Assembly (NCBI RefSeq): GCF_019578655.1
Contig: NC_063262.1
Location: 1,309,582 to 1,373,581 of the forward strand
Direction of reading: 5' to 3'
DNA length: 64,000 bases
Source: Ricinus communis
Taxonomy: Eukaryota > Streptophyta > Magnoliopsida > Malpighiales > Euphorbiaceae
Shown here: one piece after another, positions 12,582 to 23,270 of the stretch
How the letters are laid out: every line of letters begins with the position of its first letter
Numbering within the stretch: position 1 is the first letter of the stretch
Program-made: the position numbers and the translations under genes
Notes under the pieces: model-generated
The model's database searches: none
The model's input: the letters and a program-made list of their open reading frames with translations, nothing else
Told to the model about the DNA's origin: nothing

Positions 12582-15500
12582 TCACTCTTCTTCTTTGATG
12601 ATTCTTCTTTTACGCAATGGTTCAGTTACAACACTTCCTGGAGTACTATGGGCTCTCCTTCTATCTTCTTTCCTCTTTTCAGCTTCAGTCACTGTGCGTC
12701 TGATCTCAGCAGCCTTGTATATTGGTTTTGGCAAGTGTCGGTGCCTGCAATCACCATTAAAGGAAAATGAGTAATATTAGCTAAATTAAAGTTCTCTCAT
12801 TACCATGTCGTATTGGTCAGCACCCATATTGGCAATACTTCTCTACCTCTCAAGAAAGTCATTACTTTTTAAAAGGTAAAAGATTTTCCTATTACCTTAC
12901 AATACGCTTGATCTCAGGCAGGTGCTTATAACGATTCTTGACAGCTTCATTGTATTCATGCCTTTTTCGTTCCCTTGGAAGTAGCTGCAGCAAAAAGGAG
13001 CACATAGTAAAATCATCCATTATCTAGATAATCTCTATGCTTCAAAATGATACAACATTACTGCTTCCAAAGGTTCAACTCATTATGTGCCTCATGCAGT
13101 TCATTTAACAAAGAACACTAACAATCTAATCAGCCAAGCTGAAAAAAATTGCTTTCGCTGGTACATGGGTGTACATAAGATCCAATCTGTATCAGGAAAT
13201 CTAATCTGTAGTTTAGGATGGCTAAAATAAGCGAACGAAGGAAATGAATCTTACCACTCCCAATTGTTCTGATGCTTTAGCTTTCCATAGCCTAAGGTTA
13301 GTATCATCGCTCCCAGAAATAATATAACTACCATCGCAGCTGAATTTGACGCAAAACACCCTATATAAAGGAATTGGAAAAAGAAAAAAAATTGTCAGAA
13401 ATAAACATGCTTAATTAAAATTGCAATTCCATTTTAAACATGGAGAAGTGCACGGACTAGCACGCAATGACTGAGTTTTCCAAATTATTAGGTTCCTATA
13501 CAACTCAGATTCACCATATAGCTAGTCACAAAGGTGGAAAGCAATTAACCAAAAGCACCTTTGCATTCTTTTTGTATGATAGATTTCCCGGCTGTGACCA
13601 CCATTATACGGGAAAATTCTGACCTGCAGAAGGAGATGTCTAGTCAAAAAGAGGGGAAACAAAATAGAAAGCTGTCTAGGCTATTGAATGTAACCACTGG
13701 AAAAACATTGAAAATAAAGGATAAGTAAGCAATTGCTGGATGAACTCACTGTCCTATCATAAGATCCTGTCACAAATTCTCGACCAGTAGGAGAGAAGTC
13801 GATATCCATCCTGAAAGGATATATGATGTGTTATAAAAGAAAACAACATAGAAGTGCTGACAGAAACAACGTGAGACATCAATAGTTGGCCATCTTACAC
13901 TGCAGAAACATGATCTTTGTGCACACACTTTGCTTCATCCAGTTTTCTTGCATCGAAACTGTAGCAGTTGCAGTCCTCATTTGCCTGCATGGGTATGTAA
14001 AGCAATTAATAAATTGGCGTCTTTAAGAAATGAGTCATTAACTTCAAACAGATTTGCCAGCATTTTATAAGGTTTTCTGCAAAGGTACTATTGTCATATT
14101 ATATGTGGAAGCATCTGGATGAAAATGAAGGTGTAGACCATTAAATTAAATATTTTCGCAATATCAATTTCCAAAAGGTCCAGATAATGTTTCTTAAAAT
14201 AACATAAAAAGTAAGACCTCATGAAGAAAAGCATTGAAAGAAAAGGTCCAGATAGCTTCAATCAAGGTACTTACAGCTGTGAAGTTCATTGGCTCCATAG
14301 GATTCCATGCAATAGAATTAGTTCTTGTCTGCAACGTTTTTGAAGAATTAATAAGAAACACCAAGTGGCCAAAGCAATAACCGAGCAGATGCAAAAAGAA
14401 AAACATATATAAAAAAGAAATAGATAAATAGAATAGAACTATCTTCTGAGGAGGAGAAAATTGCCATGTCAAATGCAAGAGTATTTGCAGAAAATAATTG
14501 CAGCAGAAGTGCACCATCCCCTGAACCTCAATCCCAACCCCTCTACTCTTCTCTATCTCTATTCCTTCTGTTTCGACAGCATTACACGTTGTAGACATGC
14601 AGGCTCAAGTTATCTATGTAAGATATAGAAAAAAGAATCTCAAAGAATTAAATAAATTGCTGAAACCTATAATGCTGTGTTGCCATCTAGCATCTGCTCA
14701 AAGAAAAGTCCATTTCTAGTTAAAACTAAAGTTATCACTTTTATCAACAAGATAACTTGTAAACTCAGCCCTTAATCCCTTTATTGCAACTTAAGATTAA
14801 TGTTAAGGCCACATACCAGTCAGCCACTAACATTTGACACGATTGACTACTACATTAATCATAGAGATCACCAAAATTATCAGAATTTAAATTATTGTAG
14901 ATAACAGATGTGAACAGAAAATGTAAGAATAGGATATGGATAACCAAAATTACCCTCATGATAAGTTTCCTAGCTGGAGATGAAACGCGCAAATCGTACA
15001 ATGTTATGCTGCGGTCACTGCAGAAGGGGGAAATAGAGCTTTCAGATAAGTCCATGTCATACGCTGTCACTCATGTGCAGGGACATATTTCCAACAAGAA
15101 ATTAATTCACAAACAAATTAACATATGTAACATGCATCCTACATCATTCAAGAGTCCAACTAAAGTAATGCCCTCAAAAAGGGTCATAGAGAAGATGGAG
15201 GAAAGGTACCAAGTAAAGTATAAGCATTACTGGCTATAAATTGAGAAAAGTTCATGGCATATTCGGTGAATAAAATACAAAATGTATAATGAACACATAA
15301 TTTACATCACGTGCATATGTGATCAATGCACATTGTAATTCAGCTGAATGTCATTTAACCCAGCATACCTTGCTGATGCTGCCAAGAGGTTTGGTTCCCC
15401 AGGATTAAACCGAACAGATATGACTGTGTCTGTTCCCCATTCGAAACTGTTCACTGGCTGAGATCTAAACAAAGAAGGTACATTATAAACAGAATTAATA

Positions 15501-17153
15501 TAACTTGTGCGCATAATGGAATACATAAGTTAGTTAGATACAAACCTATTATGATTCCAAATATCTACTTGAGCACCACCTGTGGCAAAGAGCTCACCGT
15601 CCCATTGATGATCAACACCCCTAAAATCGAGAGGTTTGAGGATCCAAGGAAGATAATGGCAATGCAGACATAAACACTATAGAAGCACTAGATCCTTACC
15701 AAAACGCGTTCTTCCCAACATAAATTGCCTGTGGCTGAAATATGAGAAGCAATTTGTTCAAAAGATAGAGAGAAGAAACTCAAGATACTGACAACACATA
15801 AGTCCATGCAGAAACCAATACCTCAGCTGAGCGGTTAGAAGGGCCATCTGATTCCATCATAGTAGCTACAGGAACTTTCCAAAGCCTTGCACTGAATAAA
15901 GGAGGTCAGAGTACGAAATTAACAGTAGAGGCAATACATATATTGAATTTCATATATTCTGTATTACCAATAAAAATTATGTCTTACGTGCAATCAGTTC
16001 CACAGGATATTAAAATGCACCCATCGGTAGAGGCTGTCAAACCTCGTACGGCACCTTGATGACCTGGAAACTGACAAACAGTTCGCCTGTTACACCATAT
16101 TTTCACAATTTATTCATCAACCACACATGATCACTGAAACAAAATTCAATTACAACTGACTCCAAGAAAATAATGACAAATGGAATTGTTGATACATTTC
16201 CATGAAAATGAAACCACCTCAAGCAGTCTCATAGATAAAACTTGACGATATAACAAGCAAATCTATGCCCTAATTTGTATCCAGTTTAACTTCTGCATTT
16301 TCAATCTGTAGAAGCAGTCATTTTAACTTCTCTTTTGTTGATTTATCATGTAAGACTGGAATTGGACACATTTTCTTTTTTAAGTCCTAGTTCACTCATT
16401 TTTACCGCCACCTATATACCCATTATGTATAAGTATAATATAATAGACTTTACCAAGATCATTCATGTGTAACTGATTAGACGATCAAGATCATTAATAA
16501 ACAACTTTGAATTCACTATTGGAGTACCTGGAAGCTATGTCCCAAAGGCGAATATCTGCAAACATAAAATTTTTGAAAAGAAAAAAAAAAGAAATTAAGA
16601 ATGTTCAAAATTAAATAGAAAACAATTCGAAAGTAACAGAATCATTAATATATAACACTTTAATCTCCAATTAAAAATAAAATACCTCCATCCATAGAAC
16701 CAGAAAAAATCCCTTTCAAGTAATTAGGGTTTTTAGCCATACATGAAATAGCATCAATATGCCCATCCATTGCTCCAATAAACGGCCTTGCAAATATCTA
16801 TTAAAAGAAATTAACAAAATCAAAACTAAATTCTTATTTTAAAAACGATGAACTTTTTAAGCCACCAATAATTTTATTAAACAGCTAAATTTATCAAATT
16901 ACCTTGTCCAATTTTGCAGCATTGAGTGCTCTCACGTATTCAATTGATTTCTCTTGTGTCCGTAGGCTGGGATCGAAATTACGAAACACTCGCTGGTTCA
17001 ATTCAAGTTCAAATTCAATTTTTACTAATTTTTTCAAGCTAAAATATAGGTTTGGACAGAGAGAGAGAGGAAAAAAGAAGAAGGTACCTGGAGATCTTGG
17101 CTTCGTTCTCTAGTGAAATCATCAGAGGAGCGTGATATTACTTTCACCTTCAT
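12582..17153 (-). CDS. DCAF13: DCAF13/SOF1 WD40 ribosome-biogenesis factor
   Basis: About 17 exons on the minus strand, all with GT-AG junctions; exon 1 is 17088-17153 (MKVKVISRSSDDFTRERSQD). The N-terminal block with RNFDPSLRTQEKSIEYVRA, KIFARPFIGAMDGHIDAISC is the SOF1-family signature. Several WD40 units follow, such as GIFSGSMDGDIRLWDIAS, LISCGTDCTARLWKVPV, DRSITLYDLR, EFVTGSYDRTVRIFPYN and YIISGSDDTNLRLWKAKAS. The C-terminal Sof1 domain carries LLPRERKRHEYNEAVKNRYK, LPEIKRIVRHRHLPKPIYKA and a basic tail ending RKRRIIKEEE. Known homologues act in the small-subunit processome for 18S rRNA maturation, and in CUL4-DDB1 ubiquitin ligase complexes as substrate receptors. Length, about 450 residues, fits the family. 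No break was found. Confidence 0.93.
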
Positions 17154-17226
17154 CTTAATTGATTATTAAATGGTTTTCTAATATTAATTTCAATTGCAAT
17201 TGTAGTTTCAGTTTTTAGAGGGAGAA

Positions 17227-17327
17227 AAACCCTAAACAGTAAAGTGAAGGTAGCTAAAACCCTAGAGGAGAAAGACGATGACAAGAGAGAGAAATAAAAG
17301 ACCATGGCCCATACAGTGATTTGGGCC
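17227..17327 (-). promoter_or_regulatory. DCAF13 promoter: two telo-boxes and two site II elements
   Basis: AAACCCTA occurs at 17227-17234 and 17257-17264. GGCCCA occurs at 17306-17311 and TGGGCC at 17322-17327. All lie 74-174 bases upstream of the DCAF13 ATG. The pairing of telo-box with site II (TGGGCC/GGCCCA, a TCP-binding motif) is well known in plant ribosomal-protein and growth-linked promoters and fits a ribosome-biogenesis gene. Confidence 0.6.
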
Positions 17328-17334
17328 ATTTGTA

Positions 17335-18523
17335 ACTTTAAAGCCTATTATCTTCGTTTATAGTCTCAATACTATTTTTCATTATTGTTATTATTTTATC
17401 AAATATTATTAAATATATAGAATTTATCTATGCAAGTAGCATCATATTTTCATAAATCTTTTTATATATTAGATCACCTTAATTATATAAATTTCAAATG
17501 TTATATTCAATATCCTTAATATAAAATGTTAAATTCAGTTTATATAATGATAAAAGAAAAAGAAAAAGAAAAAATCTCAAATTTTACGATAAATTAAGAT
17601 AATTAATTTCATATAGTACTAGCAATAACCATGCTTGAGGTCCTGAGGCTAGATCCACCAACATGATTTCTTAGATCCATAGACAGAGAGACAAAACTAG
17701 GAGATTTTTCCCTTCCAACAGGAACTCCTGAAAAGGGATTCTGAACTATGGGGAGAAAATGCATTAGAGTTCAAATCCTGAAAGTATAACTAATTCATTT
17801 AACCTTTTGTGTGCTATTATAGATTTTAAGTATGATTATAGTAGTTTTAATTTTGAAAAATGAATGTACATATAAACCCACAAACATTGACAAATGATCA
17901 TAAACCCATCTTATGTATCTCCTTTTCTCTTGTATCTATATGTGTTTTATGTATATTTGATTGTATAATTTTATAAAATTTACATATTAGTCAATATTTT
18001 ATGGTCCATAAAAATTGTACTAATTGTGGGGAAAAATTAAAAAGATTGCTAACATATACAATCATACAAGAGAAGATTATGAAAGTTCAAAAAACCTGAT
18101 TCAGAATAAAGTTCTAGAAAAAGATCATAGTGGCACCAAAGGGGGAAAAAGAGAAGAAAGAAGGAAACAAAGCCATAGAAGGAAGGATGAAACATCAGTA
18201 CTCTACCAAAAGAGAAAGCCAAATAAATTCCAAACAGGAAGAGGAATGTTGTCCAAAGGCATTCTCACCATACAATTATTTATCTAAATAGAGACGCCCC
18301 ACTTGTGTGGGAACATGGAAATAATCTCCATTTTCATTTCTAGACGTGGCCTATCCCATCAAGATGGCAACACAAAACACAAACTGTTGTCGGTTTCTCA
18401 AAGTAGTGGTATTTCCTATCCAATGTTTATATGGAAGTAACAGTGTGAAGATACAGCCTAGTGCGATTGCCAATCGTAAAATAAGATTAGATTAAAGTAA
18501 ACAAGTGAAGTTGAGTGATAGCA
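17335..18523. other. Intergenic region upstream of the first P450
   Basis: Apart from the P450 relic at 17630-17784 nothing definite is seen. The open frame at about 18024-18287 is Lys/Glu/Arg-rich, with no recognisable domain, and is probably chance. The last 200 bases should include the promoter of the P450 at 18524. Confidence 0.5.
17630..17784 (+). pseudogene. P450 exon-5 relic
   Basis: It matches the start of exon 5 of the two P450 genes below: ATGCTTGAGGTCCTGAGG, then CCACCAACAT, GAGACAAAACTAGGAGA, CTGAACTATGGGGAGA and TTCAAATCCTGAAAG. In-frame stops and a deletion of about 25 bases in the middle abolish coding. It shows that at least one more P450 copy once lay upstream of the intact pair. 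Confidence 0.8.
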
Positions 18524-20619
18524 ATGGCAATCTTGGCTATCACACTGCTATTGCTTCTTCAATTAGCCTTGTTTTCGAGTTTGAGATTAGTGTACGTGAT
18601 ATGGTGGAGGCCAAAGATAACGGTGAAGAAGTTGAGAAAACAAGGCATACATGTTCTTTCATATAAGTTACCACATGAAAACGTTAAGTTAACCTCGGAG
18701 TCGAAGTCTAAGCCAATGGAACTCACTCATGATATTGCTCCTCGCCTCGATCCTTTGCTTCGAGAACTAGCTATCACCTATAGTAAGTATTCTTTGAACT
18801 GTAATTCTTTCAGTTATTTGATTGGGTTTCAATTTTTAAACTCGTAGCCCCTCACAGATCCTGAGACGACTACAGTATTACTGAACTAGAAATTAAAGTA
18901 TTCTGTTTTGTACTTTTTAAATATGTGTGCATTTGATCATTTGAAATGTAGTGATGTATCTAAAACTCCAAAATACTTGAATGTTTGTGCTGCAGAGAAG
19001 CCATTTGCTGTTTGTTATGGCATGATTCCTACTGTTATAGTTTTGGATCCAAAGCTAATAAGAGAGATACTGACAAGGATATTCGATTTTCAAAAGCCAA
19101 AAGTAGGTCCAACCATGAAGTTTTTCTTGAAAGGTCTTGCAAATATTGATGGAGATAAATGGGCAAAGCACAGGAAGATTATCAATCCTGCCTTCCACAT
19201 AGAGAAGTTGAAGGTCAATTTTTTACTTGCAAACATTTAGCTTTCCACAAACACATAAAAATACCAACGCCTGACTTTTTGGATTCATGAAATTGTTTTA
19301 ATCAACTTTTGTAGGGGATGTTCCCATGTTTTATGGCATCTTGTGAAGAAATGGTTGAGAAATGGGGCAAGTTGATAGACTCAGGATCAGGAGACTCTTC
19401 TGAATTAGATGTTTTGCCCGAGTTTCAGAACTTAGCAGGTAATGTTATATCAAGAGCTGCTTTTGGCAGCAATTTAGAAGAAGGCAAGTTGTTATTCTCT
19501 CTCCAAAGAAAACAAGGAGAACTCCTTTTGCAGTCGCTTATCAATCTCAATTCTGTATGGTCAAGGTGCAGTGAAGTTTCTTTTTTTTTTTTTTCCTTAC
19601 ACCATCTTGTAACTTTTTAATTCAAATTTACTGTTTGTAGTCAATTGATTCATGCTCTCTAATATATGCTAAACAATTGACATCAAGTTAAAAAGACTCT
19701 TAATTGAAATGTTGCAGGTTCTTGCCCTCAAAATTAAACAAACGAATGAAGCAAATACACCAAGAAATTAGATCCTTGCTCCAAGGGATAATTGACAATC
19801 GAGAGAAGGCTGTTCTTTCAGGAAATGATGACCATAATGATTTACTCAATCTGTTACTCAGGTCTAATTTCAATGAGATTTATCAGAATAAAAATATTGG
19901 AATGTCAAGAGAAGATGCGATAGAAGAATGCAAGCTATTCTACTTTGCTGGTTCCGAGACCACTGCAAATTCATTAACATGGACTATGATTGTATTGAGC
20001 ATGCATCAGAATTGGCAGGAAAGAGCTAGGCAAGAGGTTCTGCAACTTGTAGGAAAAAGCAAACCAACTTTCAATGACTTGAACCACTTGAAGACTGTGA
20101 GTTCATTGTTTTCAAGAATTTGTCATGTGCTTCCGTCCTTGTTATTATTACTTGATGAGATATATATAATTAAGTGTTGTAATTATATTCTTTCAGGTGA
20201 ACATGATTCTGCTTGAGGTCCTGAGATTATACCCACCAACATCCCTCGTTCGATCTATCTATAAAGAGACTAAACTAGGAGAATACTATCTTCCAGCAGG
20301 AGTCAGCTTGAAGGTCCCATTATACCTTGTCCAGAGGGATCTTGAACTATGGGGAGAAGACGCGACAGAGTTCAATCCTGAAAGATTTTCTGATGGGATT
20401 TCGAAGGCAGCAAAGGATCAATCTTCTTTCTTTGCTTTCGGTTGGGGGCCAAGAATATGCATTGGACAGAACTTTGCTATGCTTGAAGCTAAATTAGCAC
20501 TAGCTCTGATTTTGCAACATTTCTCGTTTGAGCTTTCATCTACTTACAGACATGCTCCTGGGGTTGCCATTACTCTTCAACCTCAGTTTGGCGCGCAAAT
20601 TATCTTGCGCAAAATCTGA
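18524..20619 (+). CDS. Cytochrome P450, CYP72 clan (copy 1)
   Basis: Five exons, 18524-18782, 18996-19213, 19315-19565, 19718-20096 and 20197-20619, join in frame to 509 residues. An N-terminal membrane anchor (about residues 1-27, [20 protein letters not shown]) precedes a WWRPK hinge. Domains seen: C-helix [20 protein letters not shown]-helix oxygen-binding motif FAGSETTA (about residue 320), K-helix EVLR, FNPERF, and the haem loop [10 protein letters not shown] with the ligand Cys near residue 457. The family hydroxylates small hydrophobic metabolites (terpenoids, fatty acids, hormones) at the ER; the substrate is unknown. C-helix wording resembles CYP72A/CYP721A; I cannot fix the subfamily. 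Compared with copy 2 it lacks about five codons in exon 1, has extra residues in exon 3, and has Ser for His in the I-helix. The start is the ATG giving MAILAITL. Confidence 0.88.
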
Positions 20620-20924
20620 AGCATTAATCTTTGTTTCATCATTGTTATATGCACAATGTCATGTATTTTTTTAATCATCTATGTTAATTTTTTTTTTTAA
20701 TCATCCTCCAGCTAATCACAGTAAACATCTAAGAATAATCAAATTTATTTCAATTTTATCATGTAATTAACTAGTTTAACATGTGATTTAAACGCTGACA
20801 ACCAATGATATGAAAATTAGATTTTCTTTTTTCAAGTTATGTCAAATTTTGAAATACTAATATTAGATTTATAAATTAAAGTTTCGTTCGGTGATTTAAT
20901 TTTTTAAGATAAATATCATACTTT

Positions 20925-21480
20925 CTAGGTGAATTTTAAAATGTCCTAGGTTATAATGACTTTCAATGCTTTTATTTATTTACATAAATTTTTTTTATAA
21001 AATTTAGATCAAATCTATATTAAATATTTTAATATATAACATTTATATAAAATTACATATTAAAATATTTTTATAAATGTTTTTAAATTTTTTTTAAATT
21101 TTTTTTAAAATTATTTATGTAAATTAATCTAAAATTTTATAATTTTTGATTAAATAAATACATAAAAGTATTAAAAGTCATCGTAAATGTATATTTTTTA
21201 ATAATATAAAATTTGAGAAAATTCTAGGATGTCATAATTTATAATACCTTTCAATACCTTTATCATGTATTTATTTTTTAAAAAAATTATAAGATTTGAG
21301 GCAAATTTATATAAAATATATTAGTATGCAACTTTTATATAAAATTATGTACTAAGATATTTTTATATTAATTTTTCAAAAATAAATATTTTATACCAAT
21401 TAATTTAAATCTTATAATTTCTCATTTAATGAATACATAAAGTATTGGAAGTCCCCATAAACTAGGGAATCCTAGAATTC
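20925..21480. repeat. Two tandem MITE-like inverted repeats
   Basis: Each unit, about 20930-21195 and 21215-21480, starts with a block like TTATAATGACTTTCAATGCT and ends with the inverted match (AAGTATTAAAAGTCATCGT; AAGTATTGGAAGTCCCCAT). The two units are related to each other. They are AT-rich and non-coding and lie just upstream of the NAC promoter block. Confidence 0.5.
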
Positions 21481-21494
21481 CCCATAAGTTTGTC

Positions 21495-21611
21495 CTATTT
21501 TTCGTAGGAGATTTACCAAAAACAAACACTATCTTTGTTATTACTATTAGATTAGTAAATCAGTGAGAAGAGTAAGAGATTAGTATTGTCGGTTGCCATC
21601 TCTTATATATA
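21495..21611 (+). promoter_or_regulatory. Conserved NAC promoter block with TATA box (copy 1)
   Basis: TTTTCGTAGGAGATTTACCA, AACACTATCTTTGTTATTA and ATTGTCGGTTGCCAT recur with few changes upstream of the second NAC gene (33815-33925). A TATATATA run at about 21604-21611, some 85 bases before the ATG, is a plausible TATA box; the equivalent in copy 2 is changed to TATGTATC. Confidence 0.5.
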
Positions 21612-21696
21612 CTCATACTCATAAGTCATACAGTCATATCAATCGTTAGCGTATTAGAAATTATTCCCATTTGGTAGATTATTTGATCAAGCAGTC

Positions 21697-22526
21697 ATGC
21701 GAGAAACACAACTCTCTTCTTCTCCAGGGACAAATATCCCGGCTGGTTTCAGGTTTTACCCTACTGTTGCAGAGTTAGTCACTTGTTATCTCCAGGGAAA
21801 AAATAATGGCAGCCTTTCATCTGCCGAAGATCGGCTTCCTGTCAAGTACTGCGATTTCTATGGCAAAGACGAACCTTGGGAAATATGGAAGAAGTTTGGT
21901 GGAGACAAGTTGAGGAATGGCGAAACCCTTTTCTTCTTCACCACGTTAAAAAACGTGGCTCCTGATGGCGGTTCTAAAATCAGTCGCAGGGTGGGCTCTA
22001 GCGCAGGGACTTGGCACGGTGAGACGTCAGGTAACAGTTCAGTAATTCGTTGTCAGGGTTTGACGGCCTACAGGAAACGATTTAACTATCGGAACCCACT
22101 GAGATTGGACCAAGATCATTGTTGGAACATGCTTGAGTATAGTTTGGATGGTGGCGAACATGTTCTTTGTCAGCTCAAAAGGAGCAGAAAACAATCGAGA
22201 AAAAGAAAGAGCCAAACTGTGAACGATGACTTTATGGAGGTTCTTGAACGTGAAAAGCACTCGAGGGTTGGACAGCAATTGCTAAAAGGATTTCAGAGAC
22301 ACCACAAGGCGGTTGATAACTTGTTTGGAAGGTACGGTTACTGAACATTATGTGTATTCCAGGTTCCTTGGTTTCGATTTAGATTTTAAAAGAACTTAAA
22401 GCATTGATCATGGGATACTGATGTAGTTATTTCCATTCTTTTGGCAGGATCTCTATGAACACTACTCGAGTTGGGGCTGTTCTGTTTGCTGTTTTCATAG
22501 CCATTGCTGCTTTAATTATATATTAG
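21697..22526 (+). CDS. NAC-domain transcription factor, short copy with probable C-terminal membrane anchor
   Basis: Unspliced, 21697-22344 encodes 215 residues. A good donor (GGAAG|GTACGG, 22332) and acceptor (TTGGCAG, 22447) allow exons 21697-22331 and 22448-22526, in frame, giving 237 residues ending in a hydrophobic segment VGAVLFAVFIAIAALIIY. That is a typical tail anchor, as in membrane-tethered NAC factors released by cleavage or made soluble by alternative splicing. The divergent NAC domain spans about residues 15-163: GFRFYPTVAELVTCYL (subdomain A), EPWEIWKKFGG (B), LFFFTTLKNVAPDGG and GSSAGTWHGETSG (C), AYRKRFNYRN (D), CWNMLEYSLDGGEHVLCQLK (E). The usual WKATG motif is replaced by TWHGETSG. 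Relative to copy 2 it has lost about 240 codons of the C-terminal repeat region in frame. DNA-binding ability is uncertain. Confidence 0.72.
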
Positions 22527-22868
22527 TTGTTCATTTGTTTGTTGGTATTATATTTATAAAAGAACATTTCTTTTAATAAACATGTTACGGTTCTGTTTGC
22601 TTTCAATTTTTCACCTTAATTACTACAGAGATTAGCAATAGTGCCTCGGAGGAGGAGGCCAGCTGATTCTTCTCCTCACAAGTCAAAACAAGTAAAATGG
22701 GTAAAGCCAGACTTAGAGCCCAAACAATAGAATCAGAGAAACAGGTGGCCTCAATCAATTCAGCAGAAGCAATAATAAGAAAAGAAATGGTACCATAAAA
22801 GTGCAATTTTGCAGTTTGAATTTCCCAGGTTATAATCGCATGAATATCAAATATCCCAAGTTATAATC
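22345..22868. other. NAC 3' region and unassigned sequence
   Basis: The first part contains the proposed intron and tail-anchor exon of the NAC gene. About 22620-22868 has no counterpart downstream of the second NAC gene and no recognisable gene. Confidence 0.4.
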
Positions 22869-23202
22869 TATTGAATAACAAAAACAATAACTAACAGACC
22901 AGCAGTTAACAGAACAAGACCAACAGCTAAGGACCAAAGGTCAAGACTTCAAGTCTTGTCATCATAGGTCTAATAGCTGAGACTAGGAGCAACCTTTTTT
23001 TCCTAAGGACGAAATGTCGCTTCTACTAGTCTCAGAATGGAAAAAAGAACGTTGACATAGAGCTTAGGGTCCAACAAGATATCAAAAAGATCGTTACACC
23101 CAAACTGTATATATTAAGGACCTTTTCATACATAGAATCTCAGAATACAAGCTTGTAAATTCATCATAGATTAATAACAGCTTCAAATTACAATCTTTCA
23201 CA
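22869..23202 (+). repeat. copia-1 5' LTR
   Basis: 334 bp; aligns end to end with 27550-27883. The canonical first dinucleotide TG is TA here. Confidence 0.9.
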
Positions 23203-23270
23203 TTGTATCAGAGCAGGTTTGATTCTGCCATCATCTATCCAACCTCAATCACAAAAGAAACCCTTTCATC

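Larger units (their letters stand above)
20620..21696. other. P450-NAC intergenic region with MITE-like repeats and NAC promoter
   Basis: 20741-20884 matches 33646-33780, and 21495-21606 matches 33815-33925, showing that this interval was duplicated with the genes. Between these two conserved blocks lie MITE-like repeats (20925-21480) with no counterpart in the second unit. Confidence 0.6.

Noticed and set aside
22603..22806. Hydrophobic open frame on the minus strand between NAC-1 and copia-1
   Set aside because: No homology recognised, no promoter or splice context; likely chance.
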